The notes below the pieces were generated by a model that saw only the letters and a program-made list of their open reading frames with translations, was not told where the DNA came from and made no database searches. Positions 8,492-17,708 of a stretch of 64,000 bases of DNA are shown here, in pieces (the first letter of the stretch is position 1; every line of letters starts with the position of its first letter). The position numbers were made by a program, and so were the translations under genes. Source of the stretch: Pseudomonas leptonychotis (GTDB lineage Bacteria; Pseudomonadota; Gammaproteobacteria; Pseudomonadales; Pseudomonadaceae); assembly GCF_004920405.1 (NCBI RefSeq), contig NZ_RFLV01000002.1, positions 620,001 through 684,000 of the forward strand, written 5' to 3'.

Positions 8492-9544
8492 TTACTCGGC
8501 CATGCTGCCAGATAGGTCGGATACAGGAAGATCACCCATACGTTTCGGCACATTCAGGCCAAAATGGAGGTAGGTATGCCGGGTCACCACGCGTCCACGT
8601 GGGGTGCGCATGATGTAGCCCTGCTGGATTAGATAAGGTTCCAACACATCCTCAATGGTGTGCCGCTCCTCACTGATCGCCGCAGCAAGGTTGTCGACCC
8701 CCACCGGGCCACCATCGAACTTCTCAATCATGGTCAGCAGCAGACGTCGGTCCTGGTGGTCTAAGCCACGCTCATCGACATCCAGCAGGTTCAGGGCCAA
8801 GTCGGCAATTTCACGGGTTATGTCGCCTTGCCCGCGCACCTCGGCAAAATCACGCACACGTCGCAGTAGACGGTTGGCGATACGCGGCGTACCGCGAGCC
8901 CGTCGCGCGATCTCGAATGCGCCTAGCGGGTCAGTCGACAAGCCGAGAATCCCCGCCGAACGCATAACGATAGTGGTCAGGTCTTCAGTGTTGTAGAACT
9001 CCAGGCGCTGGACAATACCAAAGCGATCGCGCAGCGGATTGGTCAGCATCCCGGCCCGCGTGGTCGCGCCGACGAGGGTAAACGGCGGTAAGTCGAGCTT
9101 GATCGAACGCGCGGCCGGACCTTCACCGATCATGATGTCGAGCTGAAAATCCTCCATCGCCGGGTACAGAACTTCTTCGACAATCGGCGATAACCGATGA
9201 ATTTCATCGATAAACAGCACATCGCCCGGCTCAAGATTAGTCAGTAGCGCAGCCAAATCACCCGGCCGCTCCAACACAGGACCCGAGGTGCTTTTGATCG
9301 AAACGTTCATTTCCTGAGCGATGATATTGGCCAGAGTGGTCTTACCCAAGCCGGGCGGGCCAAAAATCAAGGTGTGATCGAGCGCCTCAGCACGCCCACG
9401 GGCCGCCTGAATAAACAACTCCATCTGCTCGCGCACACTCGACTGGCCGATGTAGTCGGCCAGTTTCAGCGGGCGAATAGCGCGGTCGACCTGCTCGTCA
9501 CGGTCGCGGGTGGTGGCGGTAATCAGGCGATCAGCTTCTAGCAC
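8492..9544 (-). CDS. ruvB: Holliday junction branch-migration helicase RuvB
   Basis: This AAA+ hexameric motor drives branch migration with RuvA. It is 350 aa, with Walker [10 protein letters not shown], Walker B IDEIHR, sensor GATTRAG and a C-terminal winged helix (PRGRVVT). The start is GTG at 9544; its first base is shared with the last base of the ruvA TAG, so the two genes are coupled. Confidence 0.98.
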   Translation of the reverse strand: MLEADRLITATTRDRDEQVDRAIRPLKLADYIGQSSVREQMELFIQAARGRAEALDHTLIFGPPGLGKTTLANIIAQEMNVSIKSTSGPVLERPGDLAALLTNLEPGDVLFIDEIHRLSPIVEEVLYPAMEDFQLDIMIGEGPAARSIKLDLPPFTLVGATTRAGMLTNPLRDRFGIVQRLEFYNTEDLTTIVMRSAGILGLSTDPLGAFEIARRARGTPRIANRLLRRVRDFAEVRGQGDITREIADLALNLLDVDERGLDHQDRRLLLTMIEKFDGGPVGVDNLAAAISEERHTIEDVLEPYLIQQGYIMRTPRGRVVTRHTYLHFGLNVPKRMGDLPVSDLSGSMAE

Positions 9545-10149
9545 TAAACCATTCCCTTCAAAGCTCGACGAATCATATCTTCACTGCTTAAACCGTCTTC
9601 CTTAATAGCTGAGACGGCGCGACTGGCTTCCTGAGGTTTGTAGCCGAGCGAAATAAGGGCGCTGACTGCATCATTCTCCGCGCTTGAGACTGCACTACCA
9701 CCGCGAGGTTCCGCCACAAGAGGTGACATACCCGGCACGATCTCCCAGGCCTTGAAGCGATCTTTCAACTCAACCAGCAAGCGCTCGGCGGTCTTTTTAC
9801 CGACGCCGGGGATCTTCACCAGCACGGACGTATCTTGCGCTTGCACGCAACGCACCAGCTCATCAACTTCCAGCCCGGACATCAGCGCCAGCGCCAACTT
9901 CGGCCCCACGCCGTTGAGACGGATCAGTTCACGAAACAACTCGCGCTCACGTTTCTCGAAAAAACCGTAGAGCAAATGCGCATCTTCACGCACCACCAGA
10001 TGGGTATGCAGGGTCAGAGGCTCACCCACCGAGGGCAAACGGTACAGGGTGGTCATGGGCACTTCCAGCTCATAACCCAAACCATTTATGTCAACAATCA
10101 CATGAGGCGGCTGCTTTTCCGCCAAGGTACCGCGCAAACGTCCGATCAC
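9544..10149 (-). CDS. ruvA: Holliday junction DNA-binding protein RuvA
   Basis: A 201-aa protein that binds four-way junctions as a tetramer and recruits RuvB. Domain I is an OB fold (MIGRLRGTL), domain II has two helix-hairpin-helix motifs ([26 protein letters not shown]), and a flexible linker precedes domain III, which binds RuvB. It starts with GTG and is 21 bases after ruvC. Confidence 0.97.
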   Translation of the reverse strand: MIGRLRGTLAEKQPPHVIVDINGLGYELEVPMTTLYRLPSVGEPLTLHTHLVVREDAHLLYGFFEKRERELFRELIRLNGVGPKLALALMSGLEVDELVRCVQAQDTSVLVKIPGVGKKTAERLLVELKDRFKAWEIVPGMSPLVAEPRGGSAVSSAENDAVSALISLGYKPQEASRAVSAIKEDGLSSEDMIRRALKGMV

Positions 10150-10170
10150 CGTTGGTATCCTGACTCAAGT

Positions 10171-10695
10171 TTATAAACGAAGGCGGCCCGCACGCCGCTT
10201 GGCGCCAACTAGCCCATGGGGAATCAGGCTTTGCCGGTGATGGGCATGGCACAGGGCAATCGCCAAGGCATCGGAGGCGTCAATTTGTGGCTTCTGCACC
10301 AGCTTGAGCAGATGCATGACCATCATCTGCACCTGCTCTTTGTCCGCGCCACCCGTGCCAGCAATTGCTTGCTTAACCTGGGTGGCGGTGTACTCCGAGA
10401 TATCCAGCCCCGCCTCGATCCCGGCGACTATGGCCACGCCACGCGCCTGACCGAGCTTGAGGGCGGAATCCGGGTTACGCGCCATAAACACCTGCTCGAT
10501 GCCCATGGTCACCGGCCCGTAGGTTTCGATAACCTCACGCACACCGCGAAACACCACCTGTAAACGCTCGGGCATGCTGCCATTGCCGGTACGGATGCAG
10601 CCGGAAGCAACGTATTCGCAGCTGCGCCCGGTATCACGCACCACACCGTAACCGGTGATGCGCGAACCAGGGTCGATGCCGAGGATCAAGGTCAT
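10171..10695 (-). CDS. ruvC: Holliday junction resolvase RuvC
   Basis: A 174-aa RNase-H-fold endonuclease that cuts Holliday junctions. The acidic catalytic residues are visible: Asp in [13 protein letters not shown], Glu in GIEQVFM, and the Asp pair in [14 protein letters not shown]. It is the first gene of ruvCAB, with ATG at 10695. Confidence 0.97.
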   Translation of the reverse strand: MTLILGIDPGSRITGYGVVRDTGRSCEYVASGCIRTGNGSMPERLQVVFRGVREVIETYGPVTMGIEQVFMARNPDSALKLGQARGVAIVAGIEAGLDISEYTATQVKQAIAGTGGADKEQVQMMVMHLLKLVQKPQIDASDALAIALCHAHHRQSLIPHGLVGAKRRAGRLRL

Positions 10696-10804
10696 GCCCT
10701 ACCGCCCACTCAAGATGCCAGCCAAATTCGGCCAGCATACTGTCTATTTATCCAGTTGCCGAGTATAGGGCCAGCCCACGCTCACGTCATCCAGGCAATG
10801 CTTA

Positions 10805-10853
10805 TAAAAAAGCCGGAAGCTCCCAGGCTAATAGCCCGAACACCTCCGGCTTC
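10805..10853 (-). terminator. Terminator after yebC/pmpR
   Basis: On the - strand GAAGCCGGAGGT ... GCTTCCGGCTTTTTTAT forms a stem of about 9 bp with a large loop containing an inner GGGCTA/TAGCC pair, and ends in a T-run. It lies 17 bases past the yebC stop. Confidence 0.75.
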
Positions 10854-10869
10854 ATATATAGCGACAGGT

Positions 10870-11616
10870 TCAGCCAAGCTGCTCCATCAACTCATCCGCA
10901 ATCTCGGCGTTGTGATAGACGTTCTGCACATCGTCGAGGTCTTCGAGCATGTCAATCAGCTTGATCACCTTCTGCGCGGTTTCCAGATCGGTAATCGGCG
11001 CACTGATTGACGGGATCATGGCGATTTCAGCTTCATCCGCCTGAAATCCAGCAGCATGCAGGGCTTCATTGACCGCATGAAAATCAGCAAAGGTGGTGGA
11101 GACCAGCGCCGAGCCATCCTCGCCCATCTCCACGTCATCGGCGCCCGCTTCCAGGGCAGCTTCCATCAGTGCATCTTCGTTGACCCCAGGCGCGAAGCTG
11201 AGTAGCCCCTTGCGGTCGAACATGTAAGCCACCGAGCCATCGGTGCCCAGATTGCCTGCGCACTTGGTAAAGGCATGGCGCACTTCAGCGGCCGTGCGAT
11301 TACGGTTATCGGTCATGGCCTCGACAAAGACTGCCACACCACTCGGCGCGTAGCCCTCATAACTCAGCTCGGCCATATTGTCGGCTTCGTCCGCGCCGGC
11401 GCCACGGGCAATCGCCCGGTCGATGGTGTCGCGAGTCATGTTGGCGGTCAGCGCCTTGTCAACCGCTAGACGTAAGCGTGGATTGTCGGCCGGCAGCGCA
11501 CCGCCCTTGGCCGCCACGGTCAGTTCACGAATGATCTTGGTGAAAATCTTGCCGCGCTTGGCGTCCTGACGCCCTTTGCGGTGCTTGATGTTGGCCCATT
11601 TGGAATGACCAGCCAT
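10870..11616 (-). CDS. pmpR: YebC/PmpR-family transcriptional regulator
   Basis: A 248-aa YebC-family protein with the diagnostic N-terminus [22 protein letters not shown]. In P. aeruginosa the homologue next to ruvC (PmpR) represses the quinolone-signal regulator gene pqsR. More recent work links the family to relief of ribosome stalling on proline stretches. The three-domain family layout spans the whole length. It lies between aspS and ruvC, with hairpins on both sides suggesting a separate transcript. Confidence 0.93.
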   Translation of the reverse strand: MAGHSKWANIKHRKGRQDAKRGKIFTKIIRELTVAAKGGALPADNPRLRLAVDKALTANMTRDTIDRAIARGAGADEADNMAELSYEGYAPSGVAVFVEAMTDNRNRTAAEVRHAFTKCAGNLGTDGSVAYMFDRKGLLSFAPGVNEDALMEAALEAGADDVEMGEDGSALVSTTFADFHAVNEALHAAGFQADEAEIAMIPSISAPITDLETAQKVIKLIDMLEDLDDVQNVYHNAEIADELMEQLG

Positions 11617-11663
11617 AACTCACTCCGTAATTCGTCAAATCAGGTTTTGTCACATCAGTAACC

Positions 11664-11690
11664 AAGAAGCCTGGAAAATCCAGGCTTCTT
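11664..11690. terminator. Hairpin between aspS and yebC
   Basis: A perfect stem, AAGAAGCCTGG-aaaat-CCAGGCTTCTT, lies 15 bases past the aspS stop. The T tract on the - strand is short, so termination may be partial and yebC may be co-transcribed. Confidence 0.55.
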
Positions 11691-11704
11691 GTCGTCACTC
11701 AGGC

Positions 11705-13480
11705 TTACTCAGCCTTGGGTTGCTCACGCAGGCGAATATGCAACTCACGCAGCGACTTGTTATCCACCTCGCCCGGCGCCTGAGTCATCACGCACGCAGC
11801 GCTCTGGGTTTTCGGGAAGGCGATCACTTCACGAATCGACTGCGCGCCGGTCATCAGCATCACCAGACGATCGAGGCCGAAGGCCAGACCACCGTGCGGC
11901 GGCGCACCAAACTTCAGAGCATCAAGGAGGAAGCCGAACTTCTCCTGCTGCTCTTCTTCGCTGATACCGAGCACGCGGAATACCGTCTGCTGCATCGACT
12001 TGTCGTGGATACGGATCGAACCGCCACCTAGCTCAGTACCGTTCAACACCATGTCATAGGCGCGCGACAGTGCGGCGGCTGGGTTAGCCTCCAGCTCGGC
12101 CGGGCTGCAGCTTGGTGCGGTGAACGGGTGGTGCATCGCGGTCAGGCTGCCGTCGTCGCTTTCTTCGAACATCGGAAAGTCAACAACCCACAGCGGCGCC
12201 CACTCGCAGGTCAGCAAGCTGAGGTCGTGACCGAGCTTGATGCGCAGCGCGCCCAGCGCTTCGGAAACAATCTTGGCCTTATCAGCACCGAAGAACACGA
12301 TGTCGCCATCGACCGCACCAACGCGATCAAGGATCACATTGATGTTGTCCAGCGGGATGTTCTTGACGATTGGCGACTGCAAGCCTTCGGCACCATTGGC
12401 GCGCTCATTGACCTTGATATAGGCCAGGCCTTTGGCGCCGTAGATACCGACGAACTTGGTGTAGTCGTCGATCTGCTTGCGCGGCATGCTCGCGCCGCCC
12501 GGTACACGCAGCGCGGTAACGCGGCATTTAGGATCGTTAGCCGGGCCACTGAACACCTTGAAGTCGACCGCTTGCAGCTGATCAGCTACATCCACCAGTT
12601 CCAGCGGGTTACGCAGGTCCGGCTTGTCGGAGCCAAAGCGACGCATGGCTTCGGCCAGGGTCATGTGCGGCAGCTCGCCGAACTCAACATCCAGCACTTC
12701 TTTGAACAACTGGCGAACCATCTTCTCGGTGATGGCCATGATGTCAGCCTCATCCATAAAGCTGGTTTCGATGTCGATCTGAGTGAATTCTGGCTGACGG
12801 TCAGCACGCAGGTCTTCGTCACGGAAGCACTTGGCGATCTGGTAGTAACGATCGAAACCCGCCACCATCAACAGCTGTTTGAACAGCTGTGGCGACTGCG
12901 GCAATGCGAAGAAGCTGCCAGCATGGGTGCGGCTCGGTACCAGATAGTCACGCGCGCCCTCAGGGGTGGCACGGGTGAGGATCGGCGTTTCCACATCGAG
13001 GAAGCCATTGTCATCCAGGTAGCGACGAATGCTGCTGGTGATGCTCGAGCGCAACTTCAACTTGGCCGCCATCTCAGGACGACGCAGATCGATAAAGCGG
13101 TAGCGCAGGCGGGTTTCTTCGCCGACGTCGGTGTATTCATTAAGCGGGAACGGCGGAGTTTCCGCTTCGTTCAGCACTTCCAGCTCATAACCCAGCACTT
13201 CAATAGCGCCGGAGGCCATGTTGGCATTACCGGCACCGGCCGGACGCAGGCGCACCTTGCCGGTGATTTTGACGACATATTCGCTGCGCACTTTATCGGC
13301 AGTGGCAAAGGTCTCGGCACGATCCGGGTCGAACACAACCTGAGCCAGACCTTCACGGTCACGAATGTCGAGGAAAATCACCCCGCCATGGTCACGGCGG
13401 CGATGTACCCAACCGCAAAGGGTGACTTCCTGGCCGTCCAGGCTCTCGTTCAGTTGGCCGCAATAATGGCTGCGCATCAT
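11705..13480 (-). CDS. aspS: Aspartyl-tRNA synthetase (nondiscriminating type)
   Basis: This class II synthetase has 591 aa, from an N-terminal OB-fold anticodon domain to a catalytic core with a GAD insert; motif 2 is [16 protein letters not shown] and motif 3 [12 protein letters not shown]. In P. aeruginosa His31 and Gly82 are associated with charging both tRNA-Asp and tRNA-Asn. Both residues are present here at the same positions, so this enzyme probably also feeds the Asp-tRNA-Asn/GatCAB route. The start is MMRSHYC (13480); an open frame extends 54 codons upstream through promoter-like sequence without homology. Confidence 0.97.
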   Translation of the reverse strand: MMRSHYCGQLNESLDGQEVTLCGWVHRRRDHGGVIFLDIRDREGLAQVVFDPDRAETFATADKVRSEYVVKITGKVRLRPAGAGNANMASGAIEVLGYELEVLNEAETPPFPLNEYTDVGEETRLRYRFIDLRRPEMAAKLKLRSSITSSIRRYLDDNGFLDVETPILTRATPEGARDYLVPSRTHAGSFFALPQSPQLFKQLLMVAGFDRYYQIAKCFRDEDLRADRQPEFTQIDIETSFMDEADIMAITEKMVRQLFKEVLDVEFGELPHMTLAEAMRRFGSDKPDLRNPLELVDVADQLQAVDFKVFSGPANDPKCRVTALRVPGGASMPRKQIDDYTKFVGIYGAKGLAYIKVNERANGAEGLQSPIVKNIPLDNINVILDRVGAVDGDIVFFGADKAKIVSEALGALRIKLGHDLSLLTCEWAPLWVVDFPMFEESDDGSLTAMHHPFTAPSCSPAELEANPAAALSRAYDMVLNGTELGGGSIRIHDKSMQQTVFRVLGISEEEQQEKFGFLLDALKFGAPPHGGLAFGLDRLVMLMTGAQSIREVIAFPKTQSAACVMTQAPGEVDNKSLRELHIRLREQPKAE

Positions 13481-13662
13481 GGTGGTGGTCGCTTCTCTTG
13501 AGTCTTGAATTCGTTGGGCCGCAGTGACTGCGACGCTCGTTGGCCGGACAACCGGCTGGCGCATGCGCCATTTTCCGCAATTGCACTGCATTTCAGGGGC
13601 ATTGAATGCCCGGCGGGGCTCATTGCCCCCGTCCGCACCCACAAAACACAGTAAAGCGCGGG

Positions 13663-13691
13663 ATTATATATGGTTAAGCCGCCACTTGCAG
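13663..13691 (-). promoter_or_regulatory. Candidate aspS promoter
   Basis: On the - strand CTGCAA (13691-13686) and a perfect TATAAT (13668-13663) are separated by 17 bp, followed by a GC-rich discriminator (CCCGCGC). It would give a leader of about 175 nt before aspS. Confidence 0.5.
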
Positions 13692-13722
13692 CCGCCGCCC
13701 CACGCGCTTTTGCCAGCCTTTC

Positions 13723-13730
13723 CTATACTC
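13723..13730 (+). promoter_or_regulatory. Candidate RpoS-like -10 of the Hpt-HD-GYP gene
   Basis: CTATACTC fits the extended -10 preferred by sigma S, with no good -35, 40 bases upstream of the ATG at 13771. The divergent aspS promoter is 30-60 bp away. Confidence 0.35.
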
Positions 13731-13770
13731 AGGCATGCAGCTATTTGACTGTCGATAAGTGGAGAGGCTT

Positions 13771-14889
13771 ATGGCCACGCCGAACCTGGCTGAAATACCC
13801 AGTGATTTGCTGGCAGACTTTCGTCTGGAATCCAGCGAACAATTCCAGCGATGCGAGCAGTTGCTGATCGAACTTGAGCACGCCCCCGATGACCGCGAGC
13901 GTCTGCGCGAGCTGTTTCGCCTGGTACACACCCTCAAGGGCAACCTGGGTTATATCGGCCTGGATACGCTGATGAGCGTGCCGCAAGCCATGGAAGACGT
14001 ACTGTCTTGCTTGCGCGAAGGCCAGCTGCACTTCGATAGCCTGCTGGGCGATATCCTTCTACTCACTCTCGACCATCTGAAAGAGCAGATCCAACACGCA
14101 CTCGGCGGCCCGCAAGCACAACTTGATGCAGCCCAAAGCAAAGCACTCAGCCAGGCACTTAGCGCCCTGGCAATTGCCCCGCAAGCTCAACAAACCGGAA
14201 TTCGCAGTGCATTGCTGCAACAACTCGACCCCAGCTCTCGCCCTCCCCAAGCCATTGCCACTAACGAACCGGCGGCCGCCGAGATACTAAGGCGCTATGC
14301 CATTCAGCCCGACGCCGACTTGCTGTTTTTTATCGAACTGATGCAAGCCAGCGAACGCCGCTCGCACTTCTGGCAAGGCCGCGGTCTGCGCCAGCTCGAT
14401 CTGGCCCTGGCGATCAATCAGCTGGGCGGCAGCCCGGAGCAGCCCGAACAGCTCGCTGCCGCAATCTGCCTGCATGATTTGGGAATGGCCTTTCTGCCGT
14501 TGGACATGCTGCACAAGGAAGAACACTTCAATCGCGAAGAGCGTCGGCAAATGCAATCCCACCCGCGCCTAGCCTACGACCTGCTCAAGCGCATGCCGCG
14601 TTGGGACACGGCTGCGGAAATCGCCCTGCAACATCAAGAGCACGCCGACGGCAGCGGCTACCCAAAAGGCCTCAAGGAAATCGAAACTAGCCCCGGCGCG
14701 CTGATCATTAACATCGTCGACACCTTCGATGCACGCACCCACGAGCGCGCGCATCAGACGCTTAACAAACGTCCGCTGCTACGCGCCATCTTGGAAATCA
14801 ACAACCTGGCAGGACGACAGTTCAGCGCACACTGGGTCGAGCTGTTTAACCAGACACTGCAACAGCACCCAGAGCTGGCGCATCGCTAA
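13771..14889 (+). CDS. Hpt-domain/HD-GYP-domain protein, divergent active site
   Basis: The 372-aa protein has two parts. Residues about 10-110 form an Hpt domain with phospho-acceptor His53 (VHTLKGNLGYIGL). Residues about 190-365 form an HD-GYP domain: His235-Asp236, His264, HQE 288-290, GSGYP at 294-298 and IVDTFDA at 315-321. HD-GYP proteins hydrolyse c-di-GMP in a two- or three-metal site. Here the usual Lys of HDxGK is Met239 and the usual HHE is HQE, so two conserved positions differ and activity is uncertain. GGAG before the ATG decides the start over an upstream GTG. It is divergent from aspS; no partner kinase is adjacent. Confidence 0.85.
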   Translation: MATPNLAEIPSDLLADFRLESSEQFQRCEQLLIELEHAPDDRERLRELFRLVHTLKGNLGYIGLDTLMSVPQAMEDVLSCLREGQLHFDSLLGDILLLTLDHLKEQIQHALGGPQAQLDAAQSKALSQALSALAIAPQAQQTGIRSALLQQLDPSSRPPQAIATNEPAAAEILRRYAIQPDADLLFFIELMQASERRSHFWQGRGLRQLDLALAINQLGGSPEQPEQLAAAICLHDLGMAFLPLDMLHKEEHFNREERRQMQSHPRLAYDLLKRMPRWDTAAEIALQHQEHADGSGYPKGLKEIETSPGALIINIVDTFDARTHERAHQTLNKRPLLRAILEINNLAGRQFSAHWVELFNQTLQQHPELAHR

Positions 14890-15037
14890 GCCCTAGATAA
14901 ATTGAACCCACGCCAAACAATAGCCTCCAATCATCACTTTCATTGATATAAACCACGGTAAAGCTCGGCAAAACCCATGGTAGGCTCTGCCCATTAGCGG
15001 GCAGCCAAACCCCGAGCCACCTGAGAGGAGAAACGCT

Positions 15038-15508
15038 ATGGAAATCAATATCGGAATTGCCGAGCCGGACCGCGCCGCCATCGCCGAAGGCCTGTCGCGC
15101 CTACTTGCCGACACCTACACCCTGTATCTGAAAACGCATAACTTTCACTGGAACGTCACCGGTCCGATGTTCAACACCCTGCACCTGATGTTTGAAGGCC
15201 AATACACCGAACTGTCGCTGGCCGTCGACCAGATCGCCGAACGTATACGCACCCTCGGTTTCCCAGCCCCTGGCACCTACGCCGCCTATGCCCGCCTTTC
15301 TTCTATAAAAGAAGAAGAAGGTGTGCCGAGCGCGCCAGACATGATCAAGCAGCTGGTTCAAGGCCAAGAAGCAGTGGTACGCACGGCTCGCGGCATTTTT
15401 CCTTTATTGGATAAGGTCAGTGACGAGCCAACGGCCGACTTGCTCACTCAACGTATGCAAGTTCATGAAAAAACTGCCTGGATGTTACGCAGCCTGCTGG
15501 CCGACTAG
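15038..15508 (+). CDS. dps: Dps-family ferritin-like protein
   Basis: This 156-aa protein would form a spherical iron-storing, peroxide-consuming dodecamer. The inter-subunit ferroxidase ligands are visible in [23 protein letters not shown] and [12 protein letters not shown]. There is no Lys-rich DNA-binding tail, so it may store iron rather than coat DNA. A strong SD (GAGAGGAG) precedes the ATG, and it ends with its own terminator. A Dps gene between aspS and the cold-shock gene is the order I recall in P. aeruginosa. Confidence 0.92.
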   Translation: MEINIGIAEPDRAAIAEGLSRLLADTYTLYLKTHNFHWNVTGPMFNTLHLMFEGQYTELSLAVDQIAERIRTLGFPAPGTYAAYARLSSIKEEEGVPSAPDMIKQLVQGQEAVVRTARGIFPLLDKVSDEPTADLLTQRMQVHEKTAWMLRSLLAD

Positions 15509-15519
15509 GTCAATCACAC

Positions 15520-15544
15520 AAAGGCCCGCATCCTCGGGCCTTTT
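15520..15544. terminator. Terminator after dps
   Basis: AAGGCCCG-catcct-CGGGCCTT is followed by four T residues, 12 bases past the dps stop. Confidence 0.85.
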
Positions 15545-15609
15545 GCTAGGCGCTTGAGCCGCAGCTGTTCTATGCTTTGGTCAATTGCAACTTGGCCACA
15601 GTGACGTGC

Positions 15610-16677
15610 ATGAACAAACCCGCAAAAGCCCCCAGCATTCTGGAACTGTACCCCGAGGAAACCCGCGATGCTGCGGCGCTTCTGAAGAAAGCGGTACCGC
15701 TGATGATGCGCCACGACATCCCCCCTAATCCGGTGCACTACGCTCTCTGGTACACCTACAGCAAAGGCTTGGAACCAGAACTCAATCGCCGCCTGGATAA
15801 AACCGTCGCTGACTTTGACAGCTTCCCTCCTGAAACTGCCGCCAAACTATTTCGCGACTACATTATCAACGGTGAACTCGAAGAAGCCCGCGCAGGGCAG
15901 CAACAGGTCATCGAACTGGTCGACGACATTGAGGGCAATGTTTCACGCAATATAGTTGGCAGCAGCAATTATCAGACTAGCCTGGAGCACGGCCTGGCTG
16001 CTTTGCAGGAACCGTTCATTGAAGACCTGCCCAACGTCCTCAATGAGCTGCAGCAAAGCACCCAATTGATGCAGGACCAACAAGACAAGTTCCTCTATCG
16101 CCTCAAAGCCGCCCAGCAAGAAATCAAAAGCCTGCGTAACCAGCTTGAACGGGCGCATATCGCGGCAACACTGGACAGCCTGACCCAAGTATTCAACCGT
16201 AACGCCTTCAGCCGTCTGCTCGAACAAACCTTGAGCAATGACCATGAAGGTGTAGTTCTGGTCATGCTAGACATTGACCATTTCAAACAATTTAACGATC
16301 AATACGGCCACCCGCTGGGCGATCGCGTTCTGCAGCATGTCGGACAATTACTGCGCGAATTTCTTCCCGCCCGTGCAATAGCTGCGCGCTATGGCGGCGA
16401 AGAGTTCTGCATCATCCTGCGCGATTGCGTCGACAATACTGCGGCCTACGCTTATGCCGAACAATTGCGAGTGAAAATCCAATCTTTGCGCATCAAAGTA
16501 CGCCGCACTGACGAAGTACTCGACAGCATCACCGCCTCCTTCGGCTTCGCCCTTGCAGAGCCAGGCGACACTCTGGAAACATTGCTTACCCGCGCCGACG
16601 ATGCGCTTTATCAGGCCAAACGCGATGGCCGCAACCAGGTTAACCCTAACCTTAGCGAAACAGCCCTCAGCGCCTGA
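15610..16677 (+). CDS. GGDEF-domain diguanylate cyclase
   Basis: The 355-aa protein has an alpha-helical N-terminal region of unknown fold (about 1-170; HDIPPNPVHYALWYTYSKG) ending in a coiled coil, then a GGDEF domain (about 185-345). The active-site signature is intact (YGGEEF, 261-266), as are the Mg/GTP-binding MLDIDHFKQFND and SFGFALAEP. No RxxD inhibitory site is present before GGEEF, so product inhibition at that site is unlikely. There are no membrane segments, so it should be cytoplasmic. The ATG at 15610 was preferred over an upstream GTG because the repeated family N-terminus begins about there; its SD is weak. Confidence 0.92.
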   Translation: MNKPAKAPSILELYPEETRDAAALLKKAVPLMMRHDIPPNPVHYALWYTYSKGLEPELNRRLDKTVADFDSFPPETAAKLFRDYIINGELEEARAGQQQVIELVDDIEGNVSRNIVGSSNYQTSLEHGLAALQEPFIEDLPNVLNELQQSTQLMQDQQDKFLYRLKAAQQEIKSLRNQLERAHIAATLDSLTQVFNRNAFSRLLEQTLSNDHEGVVLVMLDIDHFKQFNDQYGHPLGDRVLQHVGQLLREFLPARAIAARYGGEEFCIILRDCVDNTAAYAYAEQLRVKIQSLRIKVRRTDEVLDSITASFGFALAEPGDTLETLLTRADDALYQAKRDGRNQVNPNLSETALSA

Positions 16678-16713
16678 TTGAGAACCCCACCTCTTTGCTG
16701 TTAAATACGCCCC

Positions 16714-16746
16714 GTGTCGCCGAACCGTCTCCATGGTTCGGCGCAC
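16714..16746. repeat. Strong inverted repeat between the GGDEF gene and the cold-shock gene
   Basis: CGCCGAACC (16718-16726) pairs perfectly with GGTTCGGCG (16735-16743), extended by GTG/CAC across one bulge. No T-run follows on either strand, so it is not a standard terminator. It may be an RNA structure in the cold-shock gene leader or a binding palindrome. Confidence 0.5.
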
Positions 16747-16843
16747 AGGCTGGTACCACGCGCTTTTACTCCCTCCCAGCAACGAAAAATACGCGCAGCC
16801 GGCCCTTCCTGTTGATTCTTTACATTAAGCGAGCTCATCCAAC

Positions 16844-17446
16844 ATGTTGAAAATTGTCCACCTTCTGACGGGCGCTCTAGCCTTGTTGTTGTCTTTTGCA
16901 CCATCCCTACGCGACACCTATGAACCACTGCTACAACAGCCTGACGCCCTAAGCCTTGGCCTGTTCGGTCTACTCAACCTGCTGCTCGCCCCACAACTGC
17001 CGATTTGGCATGCAGGTCTGCGCCATCAATTGCAAAACCTGGTCTCCGCCCTACTGATTCTCGGCACACTGTTACAAGCTTTAATTTTGCTCGCGCCGCT
17101 GCCAGAAATCGCCAGCCAACCAGCCAACCTGTTCAGCTTAATCATCATCGCAGCAGCCGTAGCCCTGCACCTGGCGACTAACCTGCGCCTGAAATCACGC
17201 AACACCTCAAGCTCGCAAGATCTTGGCGACCGTGAGACAGGTACGGTCAAATGGTTCAACACCTCAAAGGGCTTCGGCTTTATCTCGCGTGACTCTGGTG
17301 ACGATATCTTTGTGCACTTCCGCGCCATTCGCGGCGAAGGACACCGCGTACTGGTAGAAGGTCAGCGCGTCGAATTTGCTGTAATGCAGCGCGACAAAGG
17401 CCTGCAAGCTGAAGATGTGATCGCCGCATTACCTATACGGCGTTAA
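16844..17446 (+). CDS. Membrane-anchored cold-shock-domain protein
   Basis: The 200-aa protein starts with about 117 residues of hydrophobic sequence, likely four membrane helices (about 2-20, 36-51, 66-86, 96-113). After a Ser-rich linker comes a complete cold-shock domain (131-196) with RNP1 KGFGFI and RNP2 DIFVHF. The CSD binds single-stranded RNA/DNA in this family; the membrane part would hold it at the inner membrane with the domain in the cytoplasm. A similar gene occupies this place in P. aeruginosa by memory. Function is unknown. Confidence 0.88.
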   Translation: MLKIVHLLTGALALLLSFAPSLRDTYEPLLQQPDALSLGLFGLLNLLLAPQLPIWHAGLRHQLQNLVSALLILGTLLQALILLAPLPEIASQPANLFSLIIIAAAVALHLATNLRLKSRNTSSSQDLGDRETGTVKWFNTSKGFGFISRDSGDDIFVHFRAIRGEGHRVLVEGQRVEFAVMQRDKGLQAEDVIAALPIRR

Positions 17447-17456
17447 TCGCACACAT

Positions 17457-17485
17457 AAAAAGGCCCGCATGACGCGGGCCTTTTT
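17457..17485. terminator. Bidirectional terminator between the cold-shock gene and slyX
   Basis: AAAAAGGCCCGC-atga-GCGGGCCTTTTT is a near-perfect stem with T-runs in both directions, placed between convergent genes. Confidence 0.92.
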
Positions 17486-17498
17486 GATTCTATAACCG

Positions 17499-17705
17499 TC
17501 AATAATGAGGCGGCGGCGCCTCATCTTCAGCCAGCCCGAATTGCGACCCCACTTCATCCTGGCGCTTGATCAATGCAGCCACCTGTAACTGCAACCGCTC
17601 CAGCAGGCGCTGCTGCGCCACCAACGCATCATTGAGCGCCTGAATGGTGTCGTCCTGAAAAGCCAAACGGCTTTGCAGGTCGTTAATGCGCTCGTCTATT
17701 CCCAC
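17499..17705 (-). CDS. slyX: SlyX family protein
   Basis: A 68-aa protein that is almost wholly coiled coil ([21 protein letters not shown]..., [12 protein letters not shown]) and ends in the Pro-rich tail EAPPPHY typical of SlyX. Its function is not known. The start is GTG at 17705, three bases after the stop of the upstream HIT gene, so the two are coupled. Confidence 0.9.
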   Translation of the reverse strand: MGIDERINDLQSRLAFQDDTIQALNDALVAQQRLLERLQLQVAALIKRQDEVGSQFGLAEDEAPPPHY

Positions 17706-17708
17706 TTA

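Noticed and set aside
12128..13501. Long open frame on the + strand opposite aspS (457 codons)
   Set aside because: It is antisense to a highly conserved gene, lacks an SD, and its open state follows from the codon bias of aspS.
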